From positions 1 to 7,632 of the forward strand of contig JAQUNQ010000051.1 of the NCBI GenBank assembly GCA_028717505.1: a stretch of DNA of 7,632 nt, written 5' to 3'. Shown one piece after another: positions 6,053 to 7,632 of this stretch. The notes beneath the pieces are model-generated. The model worked only from the letters and a program-made list of their open reading frames with translations, searched no databases and was not told where the DNA came from. Numbering within the stretch: position 1 is the stretch's first letter; each line of letters begins with the position of its first letter. The translations under genes were made by a program, and so were the position numbers. This DNA is from Candidatus Peribacteraceae bacterium (GTDB taxonomy: Bacteria > Patescibacteriota > Gracilibacteria > Peribacterales > Peribacteraceae).

Positions 6053-6080
6053 ATGGTAGGCCGTCTTTCCGCAGAGTCAA
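6053..6080 (-). promoter_or_regulatory. Sigma70-type promoter of the leader-aspartate kinase unit
   Basis: Minus strand: -35 TTGACT (6080-6075), a 16-base spacer, then -10 TACCAT (6058-6053). Transcription would start near 6046, within a few bases of the leader ATG at 6043. The -35 begins just after the stop of the upstream histidine phosphatase gene. Confidence 0.6.
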
Positions 6081-6084
6081 CCAT

Positions 6085-6738
6085 TCATTTCTTTTCGAGT
6101 GCGTGCAGTGTTTCCAGCGTCATTTCGCCGATCAGATGCGGTTCGGGCGTGCGGGCGAGGATCAGGGGAGCTGCATTGGGAATGTGGAGGTGTATCGTTT
6201 CCTCCTTGGAGAGATGGAGGAGGGGACGCAGTAGACAGCGGATGGCCACAATATGAGAAAAGATGGCAAAGTTATCCCGCGGGTATTGTGTGCAGAGCAT
6301 CTCATAACCTTCCAGTACGCGTTCTTCCACTTGTGCCATGTTTTCCCCTTCAGGTGCGTGGTGCACGTAATCCATTTTCCATCGTATCAGTGCGGGGTCG
6401 CTAGAGTATGCAGGAAAACGTTTTTCGATTTCCGATAAGTGCAGGCCCTCGAATATGCCGAGGCTCCGTTCCGTAAAATGCTCATCCGCGATAAGTGTCG
6501 GCGGATGCGGATGCTGTGCCAGTGCCAGTTCAGCCGTTCGTCTTGCTCGGATGAGCGGAGAGCATACGGCAAGTGCCAGAGGGATCCCCGCAATGCGGAC
6601 GCCAGTTGCTTGTGCCTCCTGTTCCCCCCGAAGCGTGAGTGGGGTATCGGTGCGTCCCGTCGCGATCACATCGGGACCTTTGTTGTGGAGGTTCAATTCG
6701 GATTCTCCGTGCCGGACAAGGATGGCTAATGGCTCCAT
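6085..6738 (-). CDS. Histidine phosphatase superfamily protein (phosphoglycerate-mutase-like)
   Basis: This superfamily removes or transfers phosphate through a phosphohistidine. From the ATG at 6738 the protein has 217 residues, normal for single-domain members. The catalytic RHGE motif is at residues 9-12 (H10), SPLIRARRTAE holds R64, E90 lies in ERSLGIFEG, and the second His is H162 in FSHIVAIR, so the active site looks complete. A TTG at 6747 would add three residues; I prefer the ATG because RHG normally lies near residue 10. No Shine-Dalgarno is visible; a TGCTAGCAT box (-10 at 6756-6751) would start transcription close to the ATG. The substrate cannot be told from sequence; phosphoglycerate mutase, CobC-like and broad-specificity phosphatases are all possible. 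The gene is divergent from atpD and is followed by the attenuated aspartate kinase unit. Confidence 0.88.
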   Translation of the reverse strand: MEPLAILVRHGESELNLHNKGPDVIATGRTDTPLTLRGEQEAQATGVRIAGIPLALAVCSPLIRARRTAELALAQHPHPPTLIADEHFTERSLGIFEGLHLSEIEKRFPAYSSDPALIRWKMDYVHHAPEGENMAQVEERVLEGYEMLCTQYPRDNFAIFSHIVAIRCLLRPLLHLSKEETIHLHIPNAAPLILARTPEPHLIGEMTLETLHALEKK

Positions 6739-6801
6739 GAAGAGCAAATGATGCTAGCACGTACACAGTCCGGCGATCAGAAAAAGTTCCCTCTTTCCCC
6801 C

Positions 6802-6830
6802 TTTGCAGGAAAGTCACTCTCTTCTAGGAT
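6802..6830 (+). promoter_or_regulatory. Candidate promoter of atpD
   Basis: TTTGCA (6802-6807), a 17-base spacer and TAGGAT (6825-6830) each match the sigma70 consensus at four of six positions. The predicted leader is about 30 bases, almost all pyrimidine, without a Shine-Dalgarno before the ATG at 6869. Confidence 0.4.
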
Positions 6831-6868
6831 GATCGCACTCATTTTTTCCGACTCCTTCCCTCTCTCGT

Positions 6869-7632
6869 ATGCCAGGTACCGTTTCACAAGTCATGGGTGC
6901 GGTGGTGGACTGCGTGTTCCCGCCGGACAAGATGCCCTCGCTCTTCAATGCGCTTCATGTGCAGTGCGGCGACAAGACACTCACACTGGAAGTGCAGCAG
7001 CACCTCGATGGCGGTGCGGTCCGTACGGTCGCGATGGGCACCACGGACGGCCTTGCCCGCGGAGCGGTGGTGGAGGATGCCGGAATGCCGATCTCCGTGG
7101 ATGTGGGTCCGGAAACGCTCGGACGCATGTTCGATGTTTTGGGCGAGCCGCTGGACGGCATGCCCCCCGTGCATACCAAGAAGAAATATCCGATTCACCG
7201 CGATGCTCCGTCCTTCGATGATCAGTCCACCCAGACGGAGGTGCTGGAGACGGGCATCAAAGTTATCGATCTCATCTGCCCGATTCTTAAAGGAGGAAAA
7301 GTCGGCCTCTTCGGCGGAGCGGGTGTGGGCAAGACCGTCGTGGTGAAAGAACTCATCCGCAATATTGCCACGGAGCACGGCGGCTTCTCGGTGTTTGCCG
7401 GAGTGGGGGAGCGCAGCCGCGAGGGAAACGACTTGTACTACGAAATGAAGGAATCCGGCGTTCTGGAAAAGACCACGCTCGTTTTCGGTCAGATGAACGA
7501 GCCGCCCGGACCACGTCTTCGTGTGGGTCTGACAGGGCTTGCCTATGCCGAATACTTCCGCGATGAGGAACAGCGCGACGTGCTCCTCTTCATCGATAAC
7601 ATCTTCCGCTTCACGCAGGCGGGGTCCGAAGT
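6869..7632 (+). CDS. atpD: F-type ATP synthase subunit beta, N-terminal part (runs off the right edge)
   Basis: The beta subunit carries the catalytic sites of the F1 rotor ring at the cytoplasmic membrane face. The 254 complete codons cover the N-terminal beta-barrel (VSQVMGAVVDCVFP) and the first part of the nucleotide-binding domain: Walker A GGAGVGKT (149-156), GERSREGNDLY with the catalytic Glu (E181), FGQMNEPPGPR, and Walker B DVLLFIDN (237-244). All key residues are present, so it appears functional. The start is fixed by an in-frame TGA at 6830 with no other start codon between. In most bacteria atpD follows atpG in one operon; here it heads its own unit, divergent from the phosphatase gene. 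The downstream gene is outside the window, so an atpDC or larger order cannot be checked. Confidence 0.97.
   Translation, partial: MPGTVSQVMGAVVDCVFPPDKMPSLFNALHVQCGDKTLTLEVQQHLDGGAVRTVAMGTTDGLARGAVVEDAGMPISVDVGPETLGRMFDVLGEPLDGMPPVHTKKKYPIHRDAPSFDDQSTQTEVLETGIKVIDLICPILKGGKVGLFGGAGVGKTVVVKELIRNIATEHGGFSVFAGVGERSREGNDLYYEMKESGVLEKTTLVFGQMNEPPGPRLRVGLTGLAYAEYFRDEEQRDVLLFIDNIFRFTQAGSE

Noticed and set aside
5246..6256. 336-codon plus-strand open frame
   Set aside because: It is antisense to aspartate kinase motifs, the attenuator and the phosphatase 3' end; no recognisable domain.
1..7632. CRISPR array, tRNA or rRNA genes
   Set aside because: No regularly spaced repeats and no cloverleaf or rRNA-like segments were recognised.

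Overview
The window looks like part of a bacterial genome of Candidate Phyla Radiation (Patescibacteria) type. The grounds are the style of the NYN-domain protein, the general lack of Shine-Dalgarno sequences, very short leaders, and TGA used as a normal stop. A Peribacteria-like lineage with moderate to high GC would fit, but this is inference from remembered family resemblance. All genes except the partial atpD at the right end and one primase-like fragment lie on the minus strand.

Left part (1-3190): a MacB/LolD-type ABC exporter operon read leftwards. An extended -10 promoter overlapped by a perfect inverted repeat drives a 781-residue ATPase. Only the first ~235 residues of this protein are the ABC domain; the rest is a helical linker and a very long Ala/Arg-rich tail nearly free of acidic residues. 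The ATPase stop overlaps the start of the MacB/FtsX-type permease (ATGA), which runs off the left edge.

Middle part (3186-5110): a patchwork of mobile-element debris. It holds a tiny relic of a tyrosine-recombinase 3' end, an intact NYN-domain (PIN-like nuclease) gene, a larger C-terminal piece of the same kind of recombinase, and, head to head with it, the body of a CHC2 zinc-finger/Toprim primase-like gene missing both ends. The NYN gene is bracketed by the two recombinase ends, which share an 18-bp identical direct repeat.

Right part (5105-7632): the primase-like fragment runs into an aspartate kinase gene that has lost its C-terminal part at the junction. Upstream of the kinase is what looks like a complete ribosome-mediated transcription attenuator: a promoter, a 16-22-residue leader peptide very rich in Lys and Thr (end products of the aspartate pathway), a protector hairpin, a 13-bp antiterminator helix and an intrinsic terminator, arranged so that the helices exclude one another. 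This is the most interesting signal in the window. Further right are a histidine-phosphatase (phosphoglycerate-mutase-like) gene and, divergently, the start of atpD (F-type ATP synthase beta subunit), which opens its own transcription unit here rather than following atpG.

An assembly chimera in the 3.2-5.1 kb patchwork cannot be excluded from the sequence alone.
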